A model generated the notes under the pieces. That model was not told the origin of the DNA and ran no database searches. It was given only the letters and a program-made list of their open reading frames with translations. Shown here piece by piece: positions 50,422-60,793 of a DNA stretch of 64,000 bases (its first letter is position 1; the number at the start of each line of letters is the position of its first letter). Location of the stretch: contig CP079103.1 of the NCBI GenBank assembly GCA_019285755.1, positions 3,844,001 through 3,908,000 of the forward strand. The letters are read 5' to 3'. The translations under genes and the position numbers were made by a program. This stretch comes from Chitinophaga sp. E66 (GTDB lineage: Bacteria; Bacteroidota; Bacteroidia; Chitinophagales; Chitinophagaceae).

Positions 50422-53289
50422 TTATTCGATAATCAATCTGATAACGCCCTTCATTTGCTTCGAAGGGTTGGGCTTGCCCTGGTAGTTACCCCAGGCCAGT
50501 GTCCAGTAATCCCATTTGTCGGAAACGACCAACCACTGCTTCCCGTCGGGGATACGTCCATTCGCGCCGCCTGCGTACCGTCGGAGATCACGCGGATGCG
50601 GCCAGGGCCGCTGCTGCGGGATGCGATGTATTCAAAGATATGCTCCTTTTTGGCACGATAGCCTTCCGATGCGGGCATGGCCGCCCTTTTTGCGTCTGGT
50701 GTGCCGTTGAGGAAATAGTCCGTCATTTCTTCCGCGATAGATCCCGTGGGTGGTTGGCGATAGTTGAAGACCGCGCCGGATTGTTTCAATGCGGCGCCGC
50801 TGTCGGATGACAGATGACCGGCGGGATAGGTGCTCCAATACCCCTGGCGCTGCCATTCAATTCGGGCGATCTCGGGAGATACGGGTATTTTCACGCCGAT
50901 TTCCCAGGTATGGCGGGGAGGCTGTCTGCCTGGTACTTCACTTCTACCAATCCGCTTGGATAATAAGCCGTTTCCAGCTCAACCGGGTAAGCACCGATCG
51001 TTCCGCGGGAGCGAACGATGATCCTGTCCGCTTCTTCGATGATCTTCTCTTCTGTGGCTGTCATGTTCCCGGAGAAAATGCCGGGCGAGTTCTTGAATGC
51101 GTTCCATTCCGCCGGACGGTTCACCACTACCTGGGGCCTTCCTGTCATCACCACCGCACCCTTCACTGCAATGCTTGCATAATTCCGCAATTCAATTTCT
51201 CCATTCCGCTGTATGCTTTTATCGTTCCCAAACTGCCAGCTACCGGATGCGGCGGGTATTTGTTGCGGGCTGCGTGCTCCCAGGCAATACGCTCTTCGTC
51301 GATGAGGGCGCCCTGCCGGTCGTAGAAGCGGATCAATGCATTGTTATTCCTGATCCCATTCAATGGCAAGCTAATCACGCCATCGGCATGCGGTGCAATG
51401 GCCGGCAGTTTCACATCTACGGCTTTGCCGCCTGTTTCAATTTTACAGGTAATATCAGCGAGGGAAAGATGATCGAAACGATTTTTCACGGGTATTTCCA
51501 GGATACCGTTTGCGGGGAGTGCATCGAATCGCGTTTTGCCGATGCGCACGGGCGAATGGCTTTTCTTCGTATTCCAGAACTCCGCTTTCTTCCGGCGCCA
51601 CACGTCAACAAACCCCAGGGGCCGTACCCGGTTACTTTGCCCGGCATGTGGAAGGTTTCATCGATCATGCCCCAGATGGCGCCGCCGATATTTCCGGGCA
51701 CATCGAACCGTACCAGCCAGGTGGTGTCCATACTTCGGCCCCAGAAGTCTTTGACGTTGGGGTCCATACGTAGCAGGCCAACGTTATAGCAAGCTACGTG
51801 CGCCCATTCGTCGCTCAGCACCGGGTAATCAGGATGCGTCATGTTCCGCTCTACTCCGCCCATATCGCTTCCCTTACCGTTATAACCGGGGTAATGGCCT
51901 ACGGCGATATCGAAACTACGCTTGCCGGCGTTGATGGCCGTCATCGGCCAGGAAAAGGACACGGGCCGCGAAGGATCCGTCTTCTTCACGAAATCATACT
52001 CCAACTGGAAGTTGGTTCCGTAAGCGCTTTCATTCCCGATCGACCACATAATGACGGCCGGATGGTTACGGTCGCGGTCGATCATTTCACTCAATTGGCC
52101 AAGGTACCGGAAGTAAACGCTGTATCGTTTTGGGTAGTTCCGACTTTGTCATAATCGCCACCACGCGACTGTGCAACGAAGCAGATCGCGGTCTCTTCCT
52201 GAACATAAATTCCATAGCGGTCGCAGAATTCCGGAAATCGGCGGAAGGAGGATAATGCGAAGTGCGGATGAAGTTCAGGTTGGCTTCACGCGCCAGCAAC
52301 ACATCCAGGCTGTCCTGCGCGCGGTTGGTGGATCTTCCCAGCGTAGGGTGCATATCATGCCTGCAGGCACCTCTCAGCTTCACCGGCATGCCATTCACGA
52401 GCAGGCGGTTGCCGGCTCCGATGGTCACGGTGCGGAAACCCAGGTGTTGCGTGTATTGCGCTAACTTTTTGCCTTTCTCGGTAACGGTAACTTCCAGTTT
52501 GTAGAGGTTAGGCGTTTCGGCCGTCCAGGGTAATACGGAAGGGACCCGGGCTTCGTATGCAGCCGCTCCTCCGGCCAATGGCAGGGCGGCGCCCGCCACC
52601 TTCTTTCCGTTTGGCGCGATGAGCGCCAGGAAAGCGCGGCCGTCGGAGAAGCGTTGTTCAGGGCGAAATTGAGGGACAGGCGGCCGGCCTTTTGATCGTC
52701 CGACAATTGCGCGTTGGCATACAGCCTTCCCACGTGCGTCTTCGGCCGGATGATCAGCTGCACATCCCGCAGGATGCCGCCAATCGGGTGATGCGCGTAT
52801 CCCGACGCAAAGGAGATCTCATCGATCCGGTCAGTCACCTCTACTTCCAGTTCGGCCGTTGTGCCGGCTTTTACATATGACGTAAGGTCGCACTCCAGGC
52901 CGTGAAGCCGCCGAAGTGTTCGCGGATGAATTGTCCGCCGATGAAAACGCGCGCATGGCTGTACACGCCGTTGAAACGGATGGCGACGTTACGGCCATTC
53001 GCATCGGATGGTATCTGTATCTTTCTTTTGTAACGGAAGGGTTGGTCGTGCAAAACGGTGAAGCCCTGCATTGCGGCTTCTCCCGGCACTTGAACGGGCT
53101 TCCAGTCAGGTTGCCCTTTCATTTGTATATCCCAGGTTCCGGAGAGGCTCGTTACAGCCTGTTTCACTTCGTTTACCGCTACAGGGATCGGCGCCAGCGG
53201 ATGCGCCCGCCGGACATGTAGTCCTGCCCCTTCACCGTGAAAGGCAGCAGGAGCAGCAGAGCGCGGTACATGCGTAAAGGTTGGTTCAT
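50422..53289 (-). CDS. GH2-family glycoside hydrolase, first of a tandem pair (frame broken)
   Basis: A signal peptide (MNQPLRMYRALLLLLPFTVK; ATG at 53289 overlaps the TGA of the upstream GH2 gene) is followed by the sugar-binding jelly-roll (RKIQIPSDANGRNVAIRFNG), the Ig-like linker, and the barrel with RGACRHDMHPTLGRSTN. The acid/base Glu is in WSIGNESAYG and the nucleophile Glu in VLSDEWAHVACYN. Frame breaks lie near 53170, 52865, 52660, 52110, 51590, 51195, 50905 and 50545. The end PSKQMKGVIRLIIE stops at 50422. About 956 residues. It is 10 bases upstream of the dehydratase. Family members release galactosyl, glucuronyl or mannosyl units. Confidence 0.87.
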
Positions 53290-56099
53290 GGTAGTCTGAT
53301 GATTGTCTTTCCTTTAATCGGTTTCGTCTTAATATTGATCTTTCCGTTTGCGTGCGGCGTGCCATAAAAACCTTCCGAGCCGTTATTACCGTAATCCGCG
53401 ATGAGCCATTGTATGGCGCCGTCCTGCAACCAGGTCCGCGAATGTTGCTTTCCGTCCGAAACGACAGTTATTGTGGAACCTTTTGCATCTGTGAGGATGC
53501 GCGGGTAATATTGCGCTTGGTGGAGCGGAAATCGTTCGAGCCCAGTTCATTGGCATCGTCTTTCCAACTTCCTGCAGGGAGTTCGCCATGCGGTTCCACT
53601 TCCCCGATCCTTCTTGCGTTCAGTTTTGCTTCGCCCTTGTTGCGGGCGATATCGTCTGCCGCATAGACCGTAAACTCGCCATTGCGCTCCCAGCGCATGG
53701 TCTCAAAGCCGTGCGGCAATTGCATCAGGAGGCCATATTGATAGGGGATGCTATCCGTTCCCCGGTAGGTCATCTCATATTCCGTGACCAGCTCCCCTGC
53801 CGTCGTAAACCGGTATGTCTGCCGGCCTCTTCCTTCTTTGAACTGAAGCTCCACATCAAACACGATCCCGTGGTTTTCCGTTTTGGGTGTGATCTTCCGG
53901 GCAAACAGGATATACTGCGGATAATATTTTAGCGGATAGATGTTATTTTGATAGGTTTCTCCGGCTACGTTAGGCTTGCCGCCGTCTTCATAATTCATCG
54001 GGATGACGGACACGACCGGGCCTTGCGTGAGCAGCGTGTCGGTTCCTTTCCGCAGGCATCCTATAACGCCTTTTGTCTTGCTGACGGTCCAGGTATAGGG
54101 GCCTTGCTGTATTTCATAGCCACCGGGCACTTCCTCCCAACGCAGGTTCATGATCTGGCTGGAGGCGGCAGGAACAGGTTCCGGGGCGAAATGCTCTTCC
54201 GTACAAACGAATCCCCGCGGGTCGGTTACTATAATATCAACAATCCCGTTCTGCTTCGCGATGCGTAATTCCGCGGATGCGCCGGGGCGGCGTCGACTTT
54301 ACCGGTACGCCGTTCACTTCCATCCGTACGGCCTTCAGTGATGTGAAATCATATCGGTTCGAGATGCGCAGCACCAGGTATTTCTCCTCATCCCGGACTT
54401 TGGCGATGCGCACTGGCTCGTAGGCTTTCTTCATGCCCGCATATTCCGGTTTCGGCCTGCGCCAGCCGTCTATTGGTCCCCAGGGCCCATAGCCCACAAT
54501 ACGGCCGTCGGGCATATGGAAGATATCGTCTATACCGCTCCAGATGGCGCCACCGATACTGCCTTTATAGTGATAAACCGAATCGTAGAAATCTACCGTC
54601 GGGGCACTCCAGGCGGCCTTCACCCCGGGATCCGTTACCAGTTCCCGGCGGTTGTAACATGCCAGTGCACGTATTCTCCGAAGAGCACGGGCCGGTTGGA
54701 TACAGCGGCGGCGGCAGGACCATTGATACCCGGGTAATGGTAATTGGCGATGTCCGCTTTACTTCCGCCATTATTGAAACCGCCCCAGCACTGATCATGG
54801 AAACTGGTGGGCCGGGAAGGATCGTTCTGTTTGACGAATGCCAGGACTTTTTCCCACTGCGGGCTCCAGTAAGACTCGTTCCCCAACGACCAGATGATCA
54901 CGCAGGGATGGTTTTTTCCGGCGGCCAGATTGCCCGCATTGGCAGCGATCATATGCGGCAGGAATTCCTCGTCTTTATAATTCCACAACCGCCAGATGGG
55001 CGATGCATGATGCTGGATCCAGGTGAGGGCGGCTTCGCTTTCCACGAACAGTCCCAGTTCGTCTGCCGCGTCGAGGAATTCTTCGGCCGGGGATAATGGG
55101 AAGTGCGGACGTAGTTGCAGTTGGCGTCGCGGAATATTTGTGCGTCCTGGCGGTTGAGCGCCGCGCTGATGCTACGGCCCGTGAGCGGATGCACATCGTG
55201 CCGGTTAACGCCGCGCAGTTTTACGGAGCGCCCGTTGACCAGTAATTCGTTGCCCTTTACCGCTACCTGGCGGAAGCCGATTCTGCGGAAGGTTGTTTCC
55301 ACGACCTTCCCTTCTACCAGCAGTTCCGTCTTCAGTTCGTAGAGGTTCGGTTGCTCGGGGTTCCAATGCTTCGGCGCCTTTACCGGTATTTCGTGCAGCT
55401 GGCCCTCAATGGCGGCAGGCGCTATGCCGGTGGGTTTGCCGGTACAGCTGAGTACTGTTCTCCCGGAAGCGTCGTTCAGCGTAAAACGCACTTCAGCACT
55501 AACGGGTCTATCCGATTCATTGGCGGCCAATGTCGTGATTTGGAGGATAGCGTCTTTGTATTTATCGTCGAAGCGGGTAACCACGGTCAGATCCGCGAGG
55601 TTGGTTTCCGGCAATGCGAACAAGGTCACTTTCCGTAAAATCCCGGCAACGGTGTGTGCGGCGTATTGCGAGGTACATGCGAGGTAGTCTGACACGGTAT
55701 GCGCCTGTACTTCTACTTTCAGTTCATTGCTTCCCGCCCGTACTGCCTGCGTAATATCCAGCTCGAAAGGCACGAAGCCTCCTTCATGCTCGCCTACTTT
55801 CACTCCGTTCACCAATACGGTGGCATGGCTGCTGACTGCGTCGAAACGGAGCTTAATGCGTTGCTTGTTCCACATGGCCGGGATTTCGATGGGCCGGGAA
55901 TAGACGGCCTTTTCACCCTCGTGCAGTACGAAGCCCTGCATCGCCAGTTCACCCGGCACTTTCACATTGTACTTTCCATGCAGCTTCCACACGCCGTCCA
56001 GGGATACTACGTCGGTGGGGCGGGGCGACAGGCGCGGTAATTGCGCCATGGCGACGCCGCAAAAAAGGTAAAGAGAATAGCGAATAAACTTCTGTACAT
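53286..56099 (-). CDS. GH2-family glycoside hydrolase, second of a tandem pair (frame broken)
   Basis: After restoring a lost T near 56060 the leader reads MYRSLFAILFTFFCGVAMAQ. GVWKLHGKYNVKVPGELAMQ begins the GH2 jelly-roll; VKLRGVNRHDVHPLTGRSIS is the barrel start. The acid/base Glu lies in IIWSLGNESYWS, the nucleophile in VLFGEYVHWH, and GGAIWSGIDDIFHMPDGRIV is the end of the barrel. Frame breaks near 55095, 54650, 54285, 54165 and 53490. The TGA at 53286-53288 overlaps the ATG of the next GH2 (ATGA). About 938 residues. It starts one base after the RraA stop. Two paralogues in tandem may attack different linkages of one glycan. Confidence 0.87.
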
Positions 56100-56100
56100 A

Positions 56101-56821
56101 TTACATGATTCCAAATTTCTCAAAAGCCTGGCCGGCGCTCATGCCTTCCAGTATTTTTGCTGGACAAGTTTCTCTCCCTGGCCTTTTCGATAGCGAGCGA
56201 GAACACTTCCCGCTCAGCGGCACGGGGTACGATGCAAACACCGTCCATATCTCCCAGCACAATGTCGCCTGGCATAATCCGGACGCCCCTGATCTCGAGG
56301 GGCACCCGGAAATCGATCACTTTGCCGCGCGGCGCCTGGTCCTGCGCATAACGGCCATAGGAAAACGTAGGGAAGTTCAATTGGAGAATACCTTTGGTAT
56401 CGCGGGAATATCCGTCTACCACAGCGCCCGCGGCGCCCAGTTGCATGGCGCGGGTAGCCATCAGCTCTCCCCACAATGCATACGATGGCGACGCGCCGGC
56501 ACAAATATAAACTTCGTTTTTCTTCAAATCGTCCAGCGCCTCCAGCATGAGGCCAAACGGCTTTTGCAACAATGGGTTGCTGCCGGCAGGTTTATCGCTG
56601 AATACATCCGCCTCAAGGACAGTCATGGCCCGCCCAACCAGGAACATGTCAGATTGCAGAGGTTGTATCTGCGGCGGCAGGAACTGTCGCTGCAAACCCA
56701 GCTTATCCATGATATCTCCTACTACGGCCGTGTATAATTCTTTCCTTACGATGGAAAATAACTCATCGTCATGTTCCCATAGGGTGTTTGCCACGATGTG
56801 GCCATTGATCTGTTCGTTCAT
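56101..56821 (-). CDS. RraA-family aldolase-like protein (frame broken at the 3' end)
   Basis: AVVGDIMDKLGLQRQFLPPQ and MFLVGRAMTVLEADVF, ICAGASPSYALWGELMATRA, GAAGAVVDGYSRDTKGI and RIMPGDIVLGDMDGVCIVPR match the RraA fold shared by 4-hydroxy-4-methyl-2-oxoglutarate aldolases and oxaloacetate decarboxylases; the Asp and Arg ligands of that site (GYSRD, DMDG) are present. Frame breaks near 56165 hide the end SAGQAFEKFGIM, with TAA at 56101. About 240 residues. As first gene of the operon it could cleave a keto acid produced by the dehydratase and SDR (inference). Confidence 0.82.
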
Positions 56822-56994
56822 ATAGTTTCATTCTTCGGTATTTACCGCCCGGGCAAGCGCCTGGTCCGCCAGTAGTTATTAAAGAGTAGCATCATATTCC
56901 GAGGGCGGTCCAGGCGGCTTGTAGCGGTGCTTATCAATCCGTTCCCAACGCGGTATTCATCTGCAATTTAATCGTCAACGGTGCTCCGCAGATT

Positions 56995-57027
56995 AACGAT
57001 ATTAACCAAAACATAAACGATCCTAAC
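56995..57027. promoter_or_regulatory. Direct repeats AACGAT-N2-TAAC, likely AraC-type operator
   Basis: AACGATATTAAC (56995-57006) and AACGATCCTAAC (57016-57027) are direct repeats spaced exactly 21 bases, two helical turns. This is the geometry of AraC-family half-sites. They lie between the divergent rraA operon and the AraC gene. Confidence 0.6.
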
Positions 57028-57056
57028 AATGATTCCCGTAATAATCATTATTTTTG
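57028..57056 (+). promoter_or_regulatory. -7 box and inverted repeat before the AraC gene
   Basis: TATTTTTG at 57049-57056 fits the TAnnTTTG consensus, 24 bases before the start codon. AATGATT (57028-57034) and AATCATT (57043-57049) form an inverted repeat touching it. Confidence 0.5.
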
Positions 57057-57079
57057 TCAATAAACTTAACAATCAGGAC

Positions 57080-57965
57080 ATGAAAGCGAGATTGATCGAA
57101 ACCGGCCTGGATGCCAACCGGCAGTTCAGGGTGAAACAGGTGGATGAATACTTCCTCAACTCTCCTTTCCATTTCCATGATACCTGCGAGATCGTATTGA
57201 TCGAAGAAGGATACGGGAAACGGATCGTAGGCGATCATATCGATGATTTCGATAAGGGCGATATGGTCATGATGGGGCCTAATCTGCCGCATATCTGGCA
57301 GACGGACAATGCGTTCTACCACCGGCGTAAAGACCTCCGCGTCAAAGCTACCGTACTGTATTTCGCGCCTGCCATGGTGCTGAACCTCGTGGCCGGCACC
57401 GAGGCCGCGGGGCCCGTGGAGAGCTTGTTCTCCAAAGCCAGCAGAGGGTTATCCATCCGGCACGAAACGCACGACCGCCTGCTGGAGCTCATTGCAGGAA
57501 TGGGCGTTACGGAAGGCTTAAAAGACTCTCCTCTTCCTGGAAGCCATAGATCTGCTGGCGTACTCCGAAGACTTTGAATGCCTGGCCAGCGATCACTACC
57601 GCAACGCTATGACCGTCAAAGACGCCGGGCGGTTCAATGACGTTTACCAGTTCCTGATGACCAACTTCCACCGGGAGATCCCGCTGGACGAGGTGTCTGC
57701 CGTGGCTAAGATGTCGCCCACTGCCTTTTGCCGGTATTTCAAAACCCGCACGCAGAAGTCATTCGTCAGTTTCCTTCAGGAGATCCGCATTTCCCACGCC
57801 TGCAAGCTCCTGCGCCGCGATGATCTCTCGGTTATGGAGGTAGCCCTGGAAAGCGGGTACAACAACCTCGTCAACTTCAACAAGTGCTTCCGTAATATCA
57901 CCAGCCAAAGCCCTTCCGAATACCGGAAACTCATGCGGGCGGAGGCTTTAGCTGCCAAAGGCTGA
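57080..57965 (+). CDS. AraC-family transcriptional regulator (frame broken)
   Basis: The start MKARLIETGLDANRQFRVKQ at 57080 fits the family. The N-terminus is a cupin-type sensor (FHFHDTCEIVLIEEGYGKRI and MVMMGPNLPHIWQTDN). The C-terminal double HTH reads FHREIPLDEVSAVAKMSPTA, FCRYFKTRTQKSFVSFLQEI and VALESGYNNLVNFNKCFRNI. A frame break near 57522 is followed by LLLFLEAIDLLAYSEDFECL. About 295 residues. It is divergent from the seven-gene catabolic operon and most likely activates it when a sugar is bound. Confidence 0.88.
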
Positions 57966-57970
57966 AAATA

Positions 57971-58012
57971 CTTTGTATTTCAAAGTAAATACATTAACTT
58001 TGTAATACAAAG
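57971..58012. promoter_or_regulatory. Paired operators CTTTG-N5-CAAAG
   Basis: CTTTGTATTTCAAAG (57971-57985) and CTTTGTAATACAAAG (57998-58012) share the same palindrome 27 bases apart. TAACTTTG at 57995-58002 also fits a -7 box, so binding would block the promoter of the small membrane protein gene at 58051. The cognate regulator is not evident in the window. Confidence 0.5.
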
Positions 58013-58050
58013 CACTTCTATTTTCTTCCATTATAAAAAACAAGCCGGTT

Positions 58051-58382
58051 ATGACAGCTAACACTCACACAGCCTCACCGTTTTTCACGCCCCTTTTATT
58101 GAAGCGGATGCTCATCGGTGCAGGCATTGCGCTCATGCCGATTATTTTCCTGCTGGCCTCGGTAGACCAGCCCGATCCCTCCTGGTCCCGCTACTGGATG
58201 GCAAGGCCATTGATCATCGTGCCACTTTCAGGCGCAGCAGGCGGCGGTTTCTTCCACTGGTAGACCCGCTGCGGTTTAAGGGCTGGAAAAAACCGGCAGC
58301 CATCGTCCTTTGCGTGGTTGTATTCATGATCGGCCTCTGGATGGGGACGGTCCTAGGCCTCGATGGCACATTATGGAACTAA
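58051..58382 (+). CDS. Small membrane protein of unknown function (frame broken)
   Basis: About 110 residues with three hydrophobic segments: LLLKRMLIGAGIALMPIIFL, PLIIVPLSGAAGGGFFH, and AAIVLCVVVFMIGLWMGTVL. A lost C near 58256 (CCTGG read as CTGG) breaks the frame; restoration gives FFHLVDPLRFKGWKKP and TAA at 58380-58382. No family is recognised. It lies behind the palindromic operator pair, which suggests dedicated regulation. Confidence 0.62.
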
Positions 58383-58425
58383 CCCAGCTACTTCCGCCAT
58401 TACCATTTCTCATGAATTGAATGTA

Positions 58426-58461
58426 TTTTCATACCGGTACTTATTTCTACCGGTATGAAAA
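58426..58461 (+). promoter_or_regulatory. 14-bp inverted repeat enclosing the start codon of the serine hydrolase
   Basis: TTTTCATACCGGTA (58426-58439) pairs perfectly with TACCGGTATGAAAA (58448-58461) over an eight-base loop. The right arm contains the ATG at 58455. In RNA it would bury the start codon; in DNA it could be an operator. Confidence 0.6.
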
Positions 58462-59527
58462 TCCTCTCCATCCTGCTCACCGCTGCCATTTCCCTGCCGG
58501 CGGCCGCACAGCTAAAGCAACAACGCGCCGCTGCAGATGCGCTCTTCCAGCATTACGACACTACTGAAACCACGGGCATCAGCGTCCTGGTGATCCGCGA
58601 TGGTAAAAAGTTATACGACAAATCATTCGGCTATGCAGACATCCCTAACCGGCAAAAAGCCACGGCCAGGACCAACTACCGCATCGCCTCAGTCACCAAG
58701 TCTTTTACCGCCATGGCCATCCTGCTCCTGCGCGACGAAGGAAACTCTCGTTGGATGACAAACTGGTCAAATTCTTCCCGGAACTGACCTCGTTTGGCAA
58801 TAACATCACGGTCCGGCAGCTGCTCGTTCACACTTCCGGACTGGTGAGCTATGGCGATATTCTTCCGGGTCCGCTAACCGAACCGTTGACCGATACCACT
58901 GTACTCCGGCTACTCGCCACCCAGGACACCACCCGCTTCTCTCCCGGCTCCCGCTTCGATTACAGCAACACCGGGTATGTACTGCTGGGCCTTATCGTGG
59001 AAAAAGCCTCCGGGATTCCATTCCCCGCCTTCCTGCAACAGCGCATCTTCCGGCCGCTCGGCATGCGCCATTCCACCGTCAATAACCGCGAAGGCAATAT
59101 CGCCAACCGCGCATACGGCTATAATCTCAAAGACGGAAAATTCGTCGCCAAAGATCAAAGCATGTTCAGCTACCTGCAAGGCGACGGCGGCATCTATTCC
59201 TCTACCGCGGATTTCTACCATTGGGACCAGGCTTTATACTCCAACAAACTCGTGCCTGCCGCCACGTTGCAGGAGATATTCACGCCCGCCTCCCGGCCTA
59301 CACCTGATCTGGGGTACGGCTACGGCTGGGAGATTGATAATAAACATGGGCTGGAAAGGATCATGCACACCGGCGGCACTTCCGGCTTCTCTTCGTATTA
59401 CGTCCGCTACCCCGGTAAACGGTTTTCCATCATCCTTTTCGCGAACCAGAACGAAGGTCTGTCCCTGGGGCCCGTCGCGGAATCGCTGGAAAAAATCTTC
59501 CTTCCTGAAGCCGCAATATCTCATTAA
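58455..59527 (+). CDS. Serine hydrolase, class C beta-lactamase/D-aminopeptidase family (frame broken)
   Basis: A signal peptide (MKILSILLTAAISLPAAAQL) is followed by the penicillin-binding-type fold: the catalytic SVTK in IASVTKSFTAMA, the YSN motif in RFDYSNTGYVLLG, and HTGGTSG in IMHTGGTSGFSSYYV. A frame break near 58748 separates LLLRDEG from LDDKLVKFFPEL. About 357 residues. Family members include esterases, D-peptidases and beta-lactamases; sequence alone does not decide. The start codon sits inside a 14-bp inverted repeat. Confidence 0.85.
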
Positions 59528-59539
59528 TCAATATATATA

Positions 59540-59575
59540 TTTCCTATCAGGAAATATATATTTCCCTTCATTAAA
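59540..59575. promoter_or_regulatory. Operator pair TTTC-N7-GAAA before the dehydrogenase gene
   Basis: TTTCCTATCAGGAAA (59540-59554, perfect arms) and TTTCCCTTCATTAAA (59561-59575) begin 21 bases apart, two helical turns. The same arrangement recurs at 61719-61753 and 62408-62443. Confidence 0.7.
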
Positions 59576-59626
59576 TATTATTATGCAGATGCATTACTTT
59601 CGCTGACGGAATTAAATGCAATATTC

Positions 59627-60728
59627 ATGTCTGTAATCACAGGACAACAAGGCAGGATCGTCTTGTTCGACGGGCCGGGCGAACCCTTCCGTTCCCAAAC
59701 CCAGGTAGTCCGTAACCTGCTGCCGGGCGAGATCCTGGTCAGGAACCGGTATACCACTATCTGCGGAAGCGATCTGCATACTTTCTGCGGGCAACGCGCG
59801 GAACCTTGTCCCGCTGTGTTAGGCCATGAGATCGTCGGCGAAATCCTCGCCATCGACGCTTCTCATTCCGGACGGGATCTGCTGGGCGAGGCGCTGCGGC
59901 CGGGAGACCGCATTACCTGGACGATCTTCGCCAGCGACCCCGGTCTCCCAATTCATTGCGCGGCATGCCGCAAAAAGGTGAAGGTTTGTACAAGTATGGA
60001 CACGTCCGCGCCAGCGGAGAAGAAGTATTCCATGGCGGGCTCGCGGAGTTGCATTTTACGGCCGAATACGGGTATTATCAGGCTTCCCGCAGAAATGCCT
60101 GATGCCGTGGCAGCCACAATCAATTGTTCCGTTGCAACGGTTGCCGGCGCGCTTCGCATGGCTGGCGATCTGCAAAATAAAAAGGTGTTGATCACCGGTA
60201 TGGGGCATCTCGGCATTACCTGTGCCGCCATGTGCCGCGAGGCAGGCGCATCCTGGATCGGGGCGACCGATATATCTGAGCAGCGCCTGGATGAGGCAAG
60301 GCGGTTCGGTGTAGACGCGGTGCTGGATATGCGCAAAAGTGAAGAGGACGGTACGGAATTGATCCGCCAATGGTCGGACGGAACCGGGATCGACGTTGTA
60401 TTTGATATGAGCGGATCGCCCGCAGCTATGGAATTCGGCATTTCCGGCCTGAATATCGGCGGATATGCTGTCTGGATCGGGGCCGTATTCAATACGCGGC
60501 CAGTAGCCATTTCCCCGAAAAATTATCCGCAACCTCATTACCATCCGCGGATTGCACAATTATAACTTCGACGATTTCCGGCATGCCTTTACATTCATGC
60601 GGGCAAACTGGGACAAATACCCTTTTGCCGCCGCCGTGGAAAAAGAATTTTCCCTCTCAGGCACACAGGAAGCCTTCGAATATGCGGTTGCCCGCAAACC
60701 ACTGCGTGTTGGCATCCGCCTGATATGA
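59627..60728 (+). CDS. Zinc-dependent dehydrogenase, phosphonate-catabolism-associated type (frame broken)
   Basis: A medium-chain dehydrogenase: TTICGSDLHTFCG (catalytic zinc Cys), AVLGHEIVGEI (His, Glu), RITWTIFASDP, then after a break near 59960 KYGHVRASGEEVFHGGLAE, and after another near 60050 LRPNTGIIRLPAEMPDAVAA. VLITGMGHLGITCAAMCREA is the NAD-binding fold. A third break near 60535 hides the end, which reads on to TGA at 60726-60728. About 367 residues. The KYGH...GGLAE and NCSVATVAGALRMAG phrases fit the TIGR03366-like phosphonate-associated group (from memory). Operators precede it. Confidence 0.8.
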
Positions 60729-60746
60729 CAATGAAAAATCAATACG

Positions 60747-60780
60747 AAAAAGCCGCGCTCTTTAGATGCGCGGCTTTTTT
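60747..60780. terminator. Strong bidirectional intrinsic terminator
   Basis: GCCGCGC (60752-60758) and GCGCGGC (60768-60774), extended by A and T runs on both sides, form a stable stem over nine bases. It separates the convergent dehydrogenase and phosphatase-like genes. Confidence 0.88.
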
Positions 60781-60793
60781 ACTTGCGTTACTA

